A stretch of 64,000 nt of DNA from Bacillus tianshenii. GTDB taxonomy: Bacteria; Bacillota; Bacilli; Bacillales; Bacillaceae_N. The stretch lies in assembly GCA_020524525.2 (NCBI GenBank), contig CP129018.1:1864115-1928114 (forward strand), in the 5' to 3' direction. Under the pieces are notes generated by a model, which did no database searches, had not been told where the DNA came from, and worked only from the letters and a program-made list of their open reading frames with translations. Shown one piece after another: positions 39,990-48,790 of this stretch. Made by a program: the position numbers and the translations under genes. Each line of letters opens with the position of its first letter. The stretch's first letter is position 1.

Positions 39990-40580
39990 TTATTTAAAGT
40001 ATTGATACAGCTGTGAAACAGTATCTGTTTCCATAAGTGTTTTTCCGTATTCAATGACCCGATGCGTTGTTAATGTCGCTGGATTTCCATACTCTGCGAG
40101 CAAGGCAATCAGCGTATCTGTTGGGATATTCGGCAACCCTTTTTCATCCAAGTCTAAGTAAAAAGCATTTTCAAACGAAAAAAGCTGCCCGCTTTTGACG
40201 CCTATTGCATGTAATCGAATTGCGGCTTGGATAACATCCTCAAATGTGGCAAATTCATAGAAAATGTCATCACTTCGATCGAGGGTAACCTGCATTTCAA
40301 TGTAATCTTCCGAGAACTCATCTTCATCATCATAATCCACATTCCCTTTGGTTACGATGATTACCATCCCTTGAGCTTGCAAGGAAAACACTTCAACTGC
40401 AATTGGACCATCCGCTTCAAAGCCGAGTTCATCGCTTGCTTCATTCATCATATCCCGAAATAATTGATGTACTTTCGGAACATCGTGCCAAAGGTCTTCT
40501 TGCGTCAGACCACGCTCGGAGAGGTCATCAAACGTGAGAAAAATCTTGATTTTATTATAATTTAACCTTTCAAGGCGCAT
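39990..40580 (-). CDS. mecB: Adaptor protein MecB (YpbH), MecA paralogue
   Basis: Targets substrates to ClpC and promotes its oligomerisation; in B. subtilis the paralogue of MecA that affects competence and sporulation. The 196 residues begin MRLERLNYNKIKIFLTFDDL, typical of both paralogues. An acidic linker (DEDEFSED) near residue 90 joins the N- and C-terminal domains. I call it MecB rather than MecA by its position near gudB and ypbG and by its shorter length. ATG 40580 follows GGAGGG; the frame opens at 40610. Confidence 0.87.
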   Translation of the reverse strand: MRLERLNYNKIKIFLTFDDLSERGLTQEDLWHDVPKVHQLFRDMMNEASDELGFEADGPIAVEVFSLQAQGMVIIVTKGNVDYDDEDEFSEDYIEMQVTLDRSDDIFYEFATFEDVIQAAIRLHAIGVKSGQLFSFENAFYLDLDEKGLPNIPTDTLIALLAEYGNPATLTTHRVIEYGKTLMETDTVSQLYQYFK

Positions 40581-40736
40581 CCAGCGACCCTCCTTACCTT
40601 CAACTGCCACTACTTGTGCTTGTTATATCATATGTGAAAACGAAGAGATGGTTCTTTCTATTCTCGACAAAGGATGGTAAAACTTCTTTTTAGTATTATA
40701 AGTTTACATTGTCTCTATAACAGTAGACAAGCTTTT

Positions 40737-41651
40737 TTAATCATTTTTTTGCTCTTGTTGAAGCCAGTCTTCCCAGTCCTGCTTCGTTGTTCCAATAATG
40801 AATTCAGCATGCTTTTGTTTTGCATCATTATCTAAAGATTCGATCGCATGGCCACCGATGCCAATTGATAATTTAGGATATACTTTCTTTAAGCTAACAG
40901 CCGTTTGTAACGCTTTTGGCGCATTTTCAGAAAGTGTACACGACATGAATAAATAACGCGGCTCGACTTGGTCAAGCACGGTATAAATATCATCTTCGGC
41001 AATGCTCGTTCCTAAATAAAGGACATCATATCCTTTTCTTCGTAAAAATAATGTGAAAATAAACAAACCAAGCTCATGTTCCTCATTAGGCCCGCAAACA
41101 GCTACTGCTTTTGGTAAAACTGGGTCAACCGGCATGCTTTGAAACACTGAGCCAATTTGTGATCGTAAAAAGGCTGATGCAAAATGTTCATGTGCAGTCG
41201 TTGTTTTTCCATTCTCCCATAGGTCACCAATTTTTAAAAGCACTGAGCCTAGCACATTGATCATCACTTGCTCTAAGGAAAAAATACTAAATGCGTAATT
41301 TAAAATCTCACGAGCCCGTCGTTCATTAAACTGAAGCAAAGCATCTGTCAGTTCATCAGCAGCTATTAACAGACGATTACCTTTCAATTCTTCAGCAAAT
41401 CCAGTGTTCTCGTCCATTCCATTACTTTCAAGCAACGATACAGCCTGACTAATTGTAAAGCCTTGATTTACTTTATCAACAAGCCAGCGTAATATTCGAA
41501 CATGTCTTTCTGTATATAAACGATGCCCCGCTTCATTTCGCTTCGGGGCAATAATTTGATAACGTCTTTCCCATGCACGCAGCGTTCCAGCCTGCACTCC
41601 GAGAATTTTTGAAACTGCTTTTATGTTATACTTGCCTTCTTCTGCCACCAT
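40737..41651 (-). CDS. MerR-family regulator with cobalamin-binding domain (CarH/LitR type)
   Basis: The 304 residues start with a MerR winged helix (IKAVSKILGVQAGTLRAWER near residues 10-29, then RLYTERHVRILRWL near 43). A helical bundle and a B12-binding Rossmann domain follow. The helical bundle contains W-ENGKTTTAH-EH, an exact Wx9EH, and the Rossmann part has EEHELG, an ExHxxG cobalamin-ligand motif. Both are the hallmarks of CarH/LitR photoreceptors that use adenosylcobalamin. ATG 41651 is seven bases after GGAGG. It is monocistronic; no photolyase or carotenoid gene is nearby, so targets are unknown. Confidence 0.85.
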   Translation of the reverse strand: MVAEEGKYNIKAVSKILGVQAGTLRAWERRYQIIAPKRNEAGHRLYTERHVRILRWLVDKVNQGFTISQAVSLLESNGMDENTGFAEELKGNRLLIAADELTDALLQFNERRAREILNYAFSIFSLEQVMINVLGSVLLKIGDLWENGKTTTAHEHFASAFLRSQIGSVFQSMPVDPVLPKAVAVCGPNEEHELGLFIFTLFLRRKGYDVLYLGTSIAEDDIYTVLDQVEPRYLFMSCTLSENAPKALQTAVSLKKVYPKLSIGIGGHAIESLDNDAKQKHAEFIIGTTKQDWEDWLQQEQKND

Positions 41652-41748
41652 CTGCAATCCTCCAACGATAAACTTTTACATCTATAGTATACCCCAGCAT
41701 GGCAGGTGCGTAAATTTTGTATATGCTTTGAAGAACAATTGTCTTTTA

Positions 41749-42519
41749 TTACGCAGATGTTATTGTAATGAGATGAACTTGAGCCGGGGCGCCGAAACGA
41801 AATGGTAAAAGCGTCGTTCCATAACCGTTACTGACAAGCAAAGTTGTTTCTTCAAGCTCTTTAATACCACCTTTTTCATACGGGCCAAATCGACCAAAAC
41901 GAATCTGACCGCCGTGCGTGTGACCTGCAAGCGTTAAGCGTATATTATGTTCTCGTTCAATTACCTTCATAATGGATGGATCATGGCTTAAGAGTACTTT
42001 AAACCCTTCCTCACTGTCTTTAAGCGCTAAATCAAGTCGGTCTCGTTTGTTTGTTGGACTATCAACCCCAAGCAAGTTAAACTTATCGCCTGTTTCAGAT
42101 TCAAAGGAAACAGATGTATTCGCTAGAATTGTGACTCCTTCTTCTAAAAGCAAGGCATCCAACTGATGATAATCCACTTCATAATCATTATTCCCCCATA
42201 CGAAATAAACAGGCGCAATTTGTTTTAGTTTTCTTAGATTATTTCTTACCTGCTCAAATGGTACACCTTTTTCCACTAAATCTCCGCCAATCAATACGAT
42301 ATCTGCCTTGCCTTGAATCATTTCAATCATCTTGTCAGAAACAGTCCGCTTATGCAAATCAGAAATAAAAAAAAGCCTCACTTCCCGCAAGTTTTTCGGA
42401 AAATCCGTGTATGTGAATGTGGTCTCCACAAGCTTCCACTTCTTCGCTTCAGCAATCATATAGAGAAGGATACCAATACTTCCTAATGTAATACCGATTA
42501 AAATCAAAAAAATCCACAA
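41749..42519 (-). CDS. ypbG: Membrane-anchored calcineurin-like metallophosphoesterase (YpbG-like)
   Basis: A 256-residue protein with an N-terminal membrane helix (about 2-22) and a metallophosphoesterase domain. Metal-binding motifs are in order: ISDLHKR near residue 53 (DxH), GGDLVEK near 80 (GDxxx), WGNNDYE near 107 (GNxD), LLSHDPS near 174 and LAGHTHGGQ near 193. It belongs to the YpbG/YkuE/YkoQ group, of which YkuE acts on cell-wall or lipid substrates. Substrate here unknown. The start is TTG 42519 behind GGAGG. Confidence 0.85.
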   Translation of the reverse strand: MWIFLILIGITLGSIGILLYMIAEAKKWKLVETTFTYTDFPKNLREVRLFFISDLHKRTVSDKMIEMIQGKADIVLIGGDLVEKGVPFEQVRNNLRKLKQIAPVYFVWGNNDYEVDYHQLDALLLEEGVTILANTSVSFESETGDKFNLLGVDSPTNKRDRLDLALKDSEEGFKVLLSHDPSIMKVIEREHNIRLTLAGHTHGGQIRFGRFGPYEKGGIKELEETTLLVSNGYGTTLLPFRFGAPAQVHLITITSA

Positions 42520-42535
42520 ATTCGTTACCTCCTGC

Positions 42536-42916
42536 TTATTGTTTCCTCTTTCTAACCTGCTTTAAGCGGTTAAAATCTAACGAAATAATACCATATGAAA
42601 GCGTAAAAATTAATAAGGCCGCACTCTCAATTCCATAAAAATAAAAAAGAATGATAAAACTTACGACAAACGACAAGCTGCTTAAAAGCTCCAACCCTCT
42701 ACCCTCTCCATGTATAAAGAGAATTCCCTCATATAAAAATTCACAAACAAACACTGCTAAGCATAGGAAACTAAACGTAAAACAAGTCATCCCCATTAAG
42801 AAATAAATCGGTCTAAAGATAAAGACAGTCCAGTTTTCAACAGAAATCTCACTGAATACTTGTAGCGAAAGCCAGCCGCACCCTGTTCCAAAAATGAAAT
42901 AAAAGCTTTTATTCAT
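42536..42916 (-). CDS. Hypothetical four-helix membrane protein
   Basis: A 126-residue hydrophobic protein with about four predicted membrane helices (near 5-20, 30-62, 82-96 and 98-112), Phe-rich, with a basic end LKQVRKRKQ. It is 16 bases upstream of the phosphoesterase gene, so the two are probably co-transcribed. The position corresponds to ypbF of B. subtilis, but I cannot confirm homology from sequence. Function unknown. Confidence 0.7.
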   Translation of the reverse strand: MNKSFYFIFGTGCGWLSLQVFSEISVENWTVFIFRPIYFLMGMTCFTFSFLCLAVFVCEFLYEGILFIHGEGRGLELLSSLSFVVSFIILFYFYGIESAALLIFTLSYGIISLDFNRLKQVRKRKQ

Positions 42917-43046
42917 ATACCTCTCCCCTCACTACCATCCTATGTATGTGAAACGAAGGCGATTCTTTCAAGAAAAAAACATGTTGGACAACCACAACAC
43001 CATACATATAAAAGGGATGGCACTATCGAAAAGGAGGCGTAACGCA

Positions 43047-43280
43047 ATGTATACGATGCGGAAATATTATCACCCTTATGTGAGTCGCTTTGACCCGTGT
43101 CCGCCGATGCGCGTGAAATCGTACGAAACACCGCAAAACTTATATATGGGCTTTCAACCATATGGCTTGCCGCAATATCAATCGTTAAAGCAAGCACTCT
43201 ATGCTGGTACACTTTGGCCGGCCTTTTACAATCCATATCCTAATCCTTATAAGCAAGGAAGGGAGGATGCATTAGAATGA
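43047..43280 (+). CDS. cotJA: Spore coat protein CotJA
   Basis: A 77-residue Tyr- and Pro-rich protein containing YHPYVSRFDPCPPM and GFQPYGLPQYQSLKQALYAGTLWPAF, features of CotJA. ATG 43047 follows AAGGAGG at good spacing; an upstream in-frame ATG at 42942 has none. First gene of the cotJABC operon, on the plus strand. In B. subtilis the operon is SigE-controlled; a CATACATA box at 43011 could be a SigE -10, but no -35 match is seen. Confidence 0.92.
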   Translation: MYTMRKYYHPYVSRFDPCPPMRVKSYETPQNLYMGFQPYGLPQYQSLKQALYAGTLWPAFYNPYPNPYKQGREDALE

Positions 43281-43540
43281 TGAAAGAGATGCCTGATGCT
43301 TATTATCAAATATTAGAACAGCTACAGGCCGTTGATTTTGCCCTTGTTGATTTGACGCTTTACTTAGACACTCATCCAAAGGACGCCAATGCGATTCGTC
43401 AATTTAATGAGCTTGCCAAACAACGAAAATGCATAAAACGGAAATTCGAGTCCCAGTTCGGACCATTACAGCAATTCGGAAACAGCTATGTCGGCTGTCC
43501 TTTCACATGGAACGAAGCACCGTGGCCTTGGCAGGTCTAA
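43277..43540 (+). CDS. cotJB: Spore coat protein CotJB
   Basis: An 87-residue protein with the CotJB core YYQILEQLQAVDFALVDLTL, DTHPKDANAI near residue 32 and a C-terminal Trp/Pro-rich PFTWNEAPWPWQV. It overlaps the cotJA stop as ATGA, so translation is coupled. It is required with CotJA and CotJC for inner coat assembly. Length is full. Confidence 0.94.
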   Translation: MMKEMPDAYYQILEQLQAVDFALVDLTLYLDTHPKDANAIRQFNELAKQRKCIKRKFESQFGPLQQFGNSYVGCPFTWNEAPWPWQV

Positions 43541-43575
43541 CCTAGCACAATAGCAAAAGGAGGAAAACCAAACCG

Positions 43576-44145
43576 ATGTGGTATTATGAAAAAAAACTTC
43601 AGTACCCAGTACGCGTAAGCACGTGTAACCCGACTCTTGCAAAATACTTAATCGAACAGTACGGTGGTGCTGATGGTGAATTAGCCGCTGCCTTGCGCTA
43701 TCTCAATCAGCGTTATTCAATTCCTGATAAAGTAATTGGGTTACTAACAGATATCGGCACCGAGGAATTTGCTCACTTAGAAATGATCGCTACAATGGTC
43801 TATAAATTAACGAAAGATGCCACACCAGACCAAATGAAAGCCGCCGGTCTAGGTGCTCACTATGCGAACCATGATAAGGCTCTTTTCTATCATAATGCGG
43901 CAGGAAGTCCGTGGACTGCTACTTATATCGCCGCAAAAGGTGACCCGATTGCTGACCTTTATGAAGACATTGCTGCAGAAGAAAAAGCACGCGCTACTTA
44001 CCAATGGATTATTAACATATCTGATGATCCTGACTTAAATGATGGATTACGCTTCTTACGCGAACGAGAAATTATTCACTCGCAACGCTTCCGTGAAGCT
44101 GTAGAGATATTGAAGGAGGAGCGGGATAGGCAGATTTATTTTTAG
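43576..44145 (+). CDS. cotJC: Spore coat protein CotJC, manganese-catalase family
   Basis: A 189-residue ferritin-like helical bundle of the manganese catalase family. Candidate metal ligands are visible: GGADGELAAALRYLNQRY near residues 30-47, TEEFAHLEM near 64 (ExxH), and DIAAEEKARATYQW near 130, followed by REIIHSQRF near 168. Starts at ATG 43576 after AGGAGG, 35 bases from cotJB. It ends before a bidirectional terminator. Expected in the spore coat; enzymatic activity is inferred only from the family. Confidence 0.94.
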   Translation: MWYYEKKLQYPVRVSTCNPTLAKYLIEQYGGADGELAAALRYLNQRYSIPDKVIGLLTDIGTEEFAHLEMIATMVYKLTKDATPDQMKAAGLGAHYANHDKALFYHNAAGSPWTATYIAAKGDPIADLYEDIAAEEKARATYQWIINISDDPDLNDGLRFLREREIIHSQRFREAVEILKEERDRQIYF

Positions 44146-44243
44146 ATCGAAAAAGCAAGGGATAAGACTTATCTGTAGGAAACTATAGCATTAGACTAAC
44201 CCAAACCTGGGGTACGTTCTAATTAAGTTTTCCATTCCACAAC

Positions 44244-44277
44244 AAAAGCCCAAAACAATCAGCTGTTTTGGGCTTTT
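44244..44277. terminator. Bidirectional terminator between cotJC and ypbE
   Basis: Stem AAAAGCCCAAAACA / TGTTTTGGGCTTTT with a six-base loop; flanking CCACAA/TTGTGG extends the pairing to 44237-44284 and into the last codons of ypbE. Confidence 0.88.
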
Positions 44278-44986
44278 ATTGTGGAATTTTTAAACGTTGA
44301 CCTTCGTATACAGTACCATCTGCTTGCAAATTATTTGCTTGTTTTATTAGCTCTTCACCACTGCGGCTGCCGTAGAATTTTAATGAAATACGGAAAAGAT
44401 TATCTTCAGGCTTGACGACGTACGTAATATATTCGGGCTGTTTCGGCTTTGGTGCAGGGGCAGGCTCAGGCTTCCCAGGTTGAATGTTTGGATGTGTGGC
44501 TGCTGAAGATTTTTCAACTTGTTCTTTCTTATCAGCAGATACTGCTTTGTTAGCTTGCTGCTTTGTTTCTGTCACCTGTTGCTGTTGTTCCTTATTATTT
44601 GAAGTCAACGGCTCCTCTTTTTCATTATCCTTAGGTATATCAAAGTCATCACTTGCTACTTGCTCCGCCCTTTCTTCGCTATTATTCTCTAATTCGACAG
44701 TTTCAGAATAATCACGTTCTGTGTCTTCTCCATCCAGCCCTGTAACAGGCTTATTATGCGAAAGTAAGGCATAGCCAGGAATTATAAGTACAAGAAGCAA
44801 AAAAATTAAAGCAAGCAAACGAACAAGCGGATATTTCATCTTTAATTTTGTTTTCTTTTCCTTCCCTCCATGAACTTCACTTCGCGGTGGAAGGTTCAAA
44901 GATTCTTCTTTCTCAGAAGACTTTTCCTTTGCTTCTTCAACTTGTGAACGAAGCTGTTCCGCCTGGTCCTTTTCTTCACGGCTCAT
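44276..44986 (-). CDS. ypbE: Membrane-anchored LysM protein YpbE
   Basis: A 236-residue protein. The N-terminal ~50 residues are charged and cytoplasmic, a single membrane helix follows (about 52-73, LVRLLALIFLLLVLIIPGYAL), then a long Glu/Lys/Gln/Pro-rich spacer. A C-terminal LysM domain (about 187-236) has YVVKPEDNLFRISLKFYG and ends YEGQRLKIPQ. It should present the LysM module to peptidoglycan outside the cell. Immediately adjacent to ypbD (stop 44987), hence last in the ypbB-recQ-ypbD-ypbE operon. Confidence 0.88.
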   Translation of the reverse strand: MSREEKDQAEQLRSQVEEAKEKSSEKEESLNLPPRSEVHGGKEKKTKLKMKYPLVRLLALIFLLLVLIIPGYALLSHNKPVTGLDGEDTERDYSETVELENNSEERAEQVASDDFDIPKDNEKEEPLTSNNKEQQQQVTETKQQANKAVSADKKEQVEKSSAATHPNIQPGKPEPAPAPKPKQPEYITYVVKPEDNLFRISLKFYGSRSGEELIKQANNLQADGTVYEGQRLKIPQ

Positions 44987-45604
44987 CTAATCTTCACCTC
45001 TTTCAAACCATGAGCGTCCTGAAAGGCTATGTAAATAATCAAAATGGATAATACATGCAAAGATAAAATCAATTAAAAAGTGTGCCGTGATAGTCACAAA
45101 CAAATTATGAGTAATTTCAAAAACCCATCCGATATAAAAGCTTAATAGAAGGACTGAAATTAATAACACGGGCTTTGTTAAGTATCGAAAATGCATAAGC
45201 GCAAATAAAATACTGGCACTAATGTAGCCAAGTTGTGTCTGCAATACGCCTCTAAACAAATATTCTTCTGAAAATGCAATCAACCCTGTAAGAATCAGGA
45301 TATGCCAAACAGGCCTTCTTTGAAAAACTTTTTCATTAATACCACCGTCATCATACATTTCCTTCGGAAGCAATTTCATTAACGTTACATCGATCGCAAT
45401 GACAATGATGGCACTGCCAACGCCATACGTAATGATTTCACTCCAATCAAGCTGAAACCAATTCAATAAGTCACGCAGCCCATTAAAAAAGAAAAACGAT
45501 AAAAAAATGGCAATGCCAAGCATTAAAAGCTGGGTAAGGTATAATTGCTTAATAATTTCAGTATCACTCATGCTGCGAATAAGAGCAGCTTGTTTTTTAT
45601 TCAT
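44987..45604 (-). CDS. ypbD: CPBP-family intramembrane protease (YpbD)
   Basis: A 205-residue polytopic protein of the CAAX protease/bacteriocin-processing (ABI) family. The first motif ALIAFSEEYLFRGVLQTQ has the catalytic EExxxR near residues 107-112. A second, ASILFALMHF near 130, supplies FxxxxH, and a third segment lies near TAHFLIDFIF at 175. About six membrane helices. The start ATG overlaps the recQ stop as ATGA. Substrate unknown. Confidence 0.9.
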   Translation of the reverse strand: MNKKQAALIRSMSDTEIIKQLYLTQLLMLGIAIFLSFFFFNGLRDLLNWFQLDWSEIITYGVGSAIIVIAIDVTLMKLLPKEMYDDGGINEKVFQRRPVWHILILTGLIAFSEEYLFRGVLQTQLGYISASILFALMHFRYLTKPVLLISVLLLSFYIGWVFEITHNLFVTITAHFLIDFIFACIIHFDYLHSLSGRSWFERGED

Positions 45605-47118
45605 AGTTGTTGACCACCACGCTGATGAAAAATCAAAGCCAATTCATCTTCCCACCCATTGAAAGCCCAGTTTGTTTCATGCTTGTCGATTATTTGGAGC
45701 TCGTTGAGACGAAATCCACATCGGTCACAACAATATGTTGGTTTTTCACCAGCCCTTTCTTCAAAATAATTTAAAATTTGCTCTCTTCGGCAACTTTCTG
45801 TATACAAAAACTTCCTCATACCGTCAAGTTTTTCCTGCTTAATCATCGAGCGTTTTTCAATTTTTTTTCGTATTTCTGTAAGAATCTCATCCTTAAGCCA
45901 ATTTTCTACAAGACGCTCTTCTACTAATACACCTAATTTCTCAAACTGAAACTTTAAAAACCGCTGATTCACTTCTTTCAATCCAAGCTGGTCTGCAAAC
46001 AATTGTATATCATGCCAGGAATAACAGTGCGGCTGCTCCATATACGAAAGGAGTGCGCCTATTTCATTTATCGTCGGGAACTCTTGCTGGATTAATTGCT
46101 CAGGAAGTTCATGGTCAAAATTTGAAAAGAAGAGGACACTAACACTTTGACTTCCATCACGCCCTGCTCTACCGATTTCTTGTAGGTAAGACTCCAGCTC
46201 AGGCGGGTATTGAAAATGAATAATAAAACGAATATCAGCCTTATCAATTCCCATTCCAAACGCATTAGTCGCACAAATCACATCAAGCTGATCATGAACA
46301 AACTGCTGCTGAACAAGAATCCGCTCTTCATTTGTCATCCCACCATGATAAAAGGATGCTTGCACACCGTTCTGCTTTAATACACTTGCTAACTGCTCTG
46401 CCGATAGTCTTGTCGCAGCATAGACAATACCTGGTCCTTTGAACTTTTTTGTAATGGCAATCATTTGTTCAAGCTTTTCTTCTGTAGATTCTACTTGCTG
46501 AACATTAAGGGCAATATTAGGACGATCAACTGAGTAAATGCGCCTCGTTGCACCTTGTATACCTAGCTGCAACAAAATATCGTTTTGAACATCTATTGAT
46601 GCGGTAGCAGTAAGTGCAAGCACAGGCGGATTTCCACACATTTCAATTGTCTCAGTGAGCTTTAAATAATCAGTCCGAAACTCATGTCCCCATTGAGAAA
46701 TACAGTGTGCTTCATCTATAACCACTAATTGAATATGAAGACGCTGTAATGCTTGCTTCACTTCAGAAGATTGCAGAATTTCCGGGGAAGCATAAATTAA
46801 CCGAAAGGAATCAAGTGTATGTAACGCCTGCTTGCGCTGTTCATATGGCAGAAAGCTGTTTAGCGCGACTACTCTCTTCTCACCCCTTGCTTTTAACTGC
46901 TGAACTTGGTCCTGCATTAATGAAAGAAGCGGTGAAATTACAAGCACTGACCCTTCTAATAAATATGCGGGCAGTTGGTAGCACAATGACTTCCCAGCAC
47001 CAGTTGGAAGCATCGCAAGAACATTTTTGCCGTTTATTACATCCTCAATAATTTCTTTTTGGCCTGTTCTGAAGGTTGCAAAACCAAATTTTTGTTCTAA
47101 TACCTGTTCAAGATTCAT
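45601..47118 (-). CDS. recQ: ATP-dependent DNA helicase, short RecQ (RecS/YpbC)
   Basis: 3'-5' superfamily 2 helicase. The 505 residues contain Walker A AMLPTGAGKSLCYQLPAYL near residue 34, the DEAH box VVIDEAHCISQWGHEFR near 133, motif III LALTATA near 165, and motif VI IGRAGRDG near 310. A C-terminal zinc site is suggested by CRREQILNYF and CCDRCGF near 440-470. No HRDC domain follows, as in B. subtilis RecS. It overlaps ypbB by 4 bases upstream. Confidence 0.95.
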   Translation of the reverse strand: MNLEQVLEQKFGFATFRTGQKEIIEDVINGKNVLAMLPTGAGKSLCYQLPAYLLEGSVLVISPLLSLMQDQVQQLKARGEKRVVALNSFLPYEQRKQALHTLDSFRLIYASPEILQSSEVKQALQRLHIQLVVIDEAHCISQWGHEFRTDYLKLTETIEMCGNPPVLALTATASIDVQNDILLQLGIQGATRRIYSVDRPNIALNVQQVESTEEKLEQMIAITKKFKGPGIVYAATRLSAEQLASVLKQNGVQASFYHGGMTNEERILVQQQFVHDQLDVICATNAFGMGIDKADIRFIIHFQYPPELESYLQEIGRAGRDGSQSVSVLFFSNFDHELPEQLIQQEFPTINEIGALLSYMEQPHCYSWHDIQLFADQLGLKEVNQRFLKFQFEKLGVLVEERLVENWLKDEILTEIRKKIEKRSMIKQEKLDGMRKFLYTESCRREQILNYFEERAGEKPTYCCDRCGFRLNELQIIDKHETNWAFNGWEDELALIFHQRGGQQL

Positions 47119-48185
47119 ATTCGTTCACCTTTCGCAAGCACAAGTCTTATTTGAAAATAGCTCACATCCGCTTCAATCGCTTCTTTTATCGGCTTTATTC
47201 GTTTTGTTTTCGTCGTTTTGTATACAGATAAAATCATTTGCTGCAACTCTTTTGAGACAAACGACTGTATTGAAAAGGCCGGGTCGTTTAACGCAATTTC
47301 AACAAAATGGTCTTCAATTGTACTTTCCTTCAAACTTCGAATTCGGGCAATTTTTTCAAATGAAAAGCCTCGCTCCCAAAGTTGATATGTTTTCCGTGTG
47401 GAGACTGTTAACGGAACCTGTGTCTGTACATCACGAATCAATGTAGAAAGAAGCGGATAAAGCTTTGGATTGCCTTGCACGTTATGTAAGATTTGATGAA
47501 TACCTGCCTGAAACAAATATAACGCCGCATCCTCATCTTCTGAAAGCTCTGCACCGATTTGTGAGAAAGTAAGCCCATACCGATGGGCGGCACTTAATCT
47601 TAAAACAATTGCCTTTGCTTGAAGTTCTGGAAGTGCTCCAAGCAATTGCCTACATTCCCAATAAAATGAATCTGCTAGCTCTGCCTTCGAATAACCGACT
47701 GATATGAACCAATCCTTTACCCATTTAAAGAGTGATTCATCTTTTGAAACAGGGATAAATTGAGCCGTTCCATTCATCAGATTAGAGACACTTTGAACGA
47801 GTAAGGAAAAGCGATTCCAAAATGGACGGATAAGTGGGTCACACCCCCAGCCATCAAGTCCGTGTGGAAACACATCACTTTGCAAAAAGCGCTTCACTTC
47901 TGCTTTCCCCGCTTTAGTTAACAATAGAAAGCCTTCTGGTAAGTCACCTTGCTCCACATATTGATGCTTGACTAAATATGCTAAGTCCTCATCAAACGAT
48001 TTTCGCTTTAAACGCGGCATCGTTCGAAACAATAAAGACACCCCAAATAATTTCCCATCTTGAATTGTTTGAGAAGATTTTTTTCCTTTTAAGAGATGAT
48101 AGAGTCCTGAAGTGGACCGCTCACCATGAAATTGTTCCAATCCATATAATAAAATTCTTAATCGATATGCATTCAATTGCTTCAC
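47115..48185 (-). CDS. ypbB: Helix-turn-helix protein YpbB, RecQ partner
   Basis: A 356-residue soluble protein of the YpbB family. The C-terminal RqcH-like helix-turn-helix segment is visible around STRKTYQLWERGFSFEKIA near residue 258, followed by RSLKESTIEDHFVEIAL near 280. The start is GTG 48185 with GGG close by, a weak ribosome site. It overlaps recQ by 4 bases, a conserved pairing in Bacillus suggesting a role in recombination or repair, though the function is not established. Confidence 0.85.
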   Translation of the reverse strand: MKQLNAYRLRILLYGLEQFHGERSTSGLYHLLKGKKSSQTIQDGKLFGVSLLFRTMPRLKRKSFDEDLAYLVKHQYVEQGDLPEGFLLLTKAGKAEVKRFLQSDVFPHGLDGWGCDPLIRPFWNRFSLLVQSVSNLMNGTAQFIPVSKDESLFKWVKDWFISVGYSKAELADSFYWECRQLLGALPELQAKAIVLRLSAAHRYGLTFSQIGAELSEDEDAALYLFQAGIHQILHNVQGNPKLYPLLSTLIRDVQTQVPLTVSTRKTYQLWERGFSFEKIARIRSLKESTIEDHFVEIALNDPAFSIQSFVSKELQQMILSVYKTTKTKRIKPIKEAIEADVSYFQIRLVLAKGERI

Positions 48186-48359
48186 CCAATAATATTTTTA
48201 TTAAAATTTACCAATAAACACTTCTTGAATTCCCTTTATAAACGCATTTACATCCCTATTGTAGCAAAAATTAACGCCTTTTTTACACTTGAGACTTTTT
48301 CTTGATTTGAAAAAAGATGCAGGACGTTGTTATGATAAGTATTATCAATGCTTTTCCTA

Positions 48360-48388
48360 TTGAAAAGTTTATGAAACCCATTTACAAT
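48360..48388 (+). promoter_or_regulatory. SigA promoter of fer
   Basis: TTGAAA (48360-48365), 17-base spacer, TACAAT (48383-48388), 107 bases before the fer ATG. A second pair, TTGAAA 48307 and TATGAT 48331 with an 18-base spacer, lies upstream and may be a second promoter. The 48186-48359 region otherwise holds nothing recognised. Confidence 0.65.
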
Positions 48389-48440
48389 AGATATGAGATT
48401 TGTTTCCACCTATCAGACAGGTTAAGGGGCAACATCATAG

Positions 48441-48743
<303 letters not shown>

Positions 48744-48753
48744 GAATAATTTC

Positions 48754-48790
48754 AAGCCCTTGCCAAATGAGCAAGGGCTTTTATTTATTT
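48754..48790. terminator. Terminator of fer, overlapping the end of the VWA operon
   Basis: Stem AAGCCCTTGC / GCAAGGGCTT, seven-base loop, then TTTTATTTATTTT on the plus strand. On the minus strand the AT-rich flank TTGAAATTATT is a poorer tail. Confidence 0.88.

Noticed and set aside
40709-40730. TTGTCT/AGACAA hairpin downstream of the MerR-B12 gene
   Set aside because: The T run follows on the plus strand, where no gene would use it; on the minus strand the hairpin lacks a T tail.
40737-41651. Ordinary MerR activator without sensor
   Set aside because: The complete Wx9EH and ExHxxG motifs point to a cobalamin-binding regulator.
43011-43018. SigE -10-like CATACATA upstream of cotJA, and a similar box at 20606-20614 upstream of spoIVA
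   Set aside because: Both genes are expected to be SigE-dependent, but no matching -35 element at 13-15 bases is visible, so I do not call promoters.
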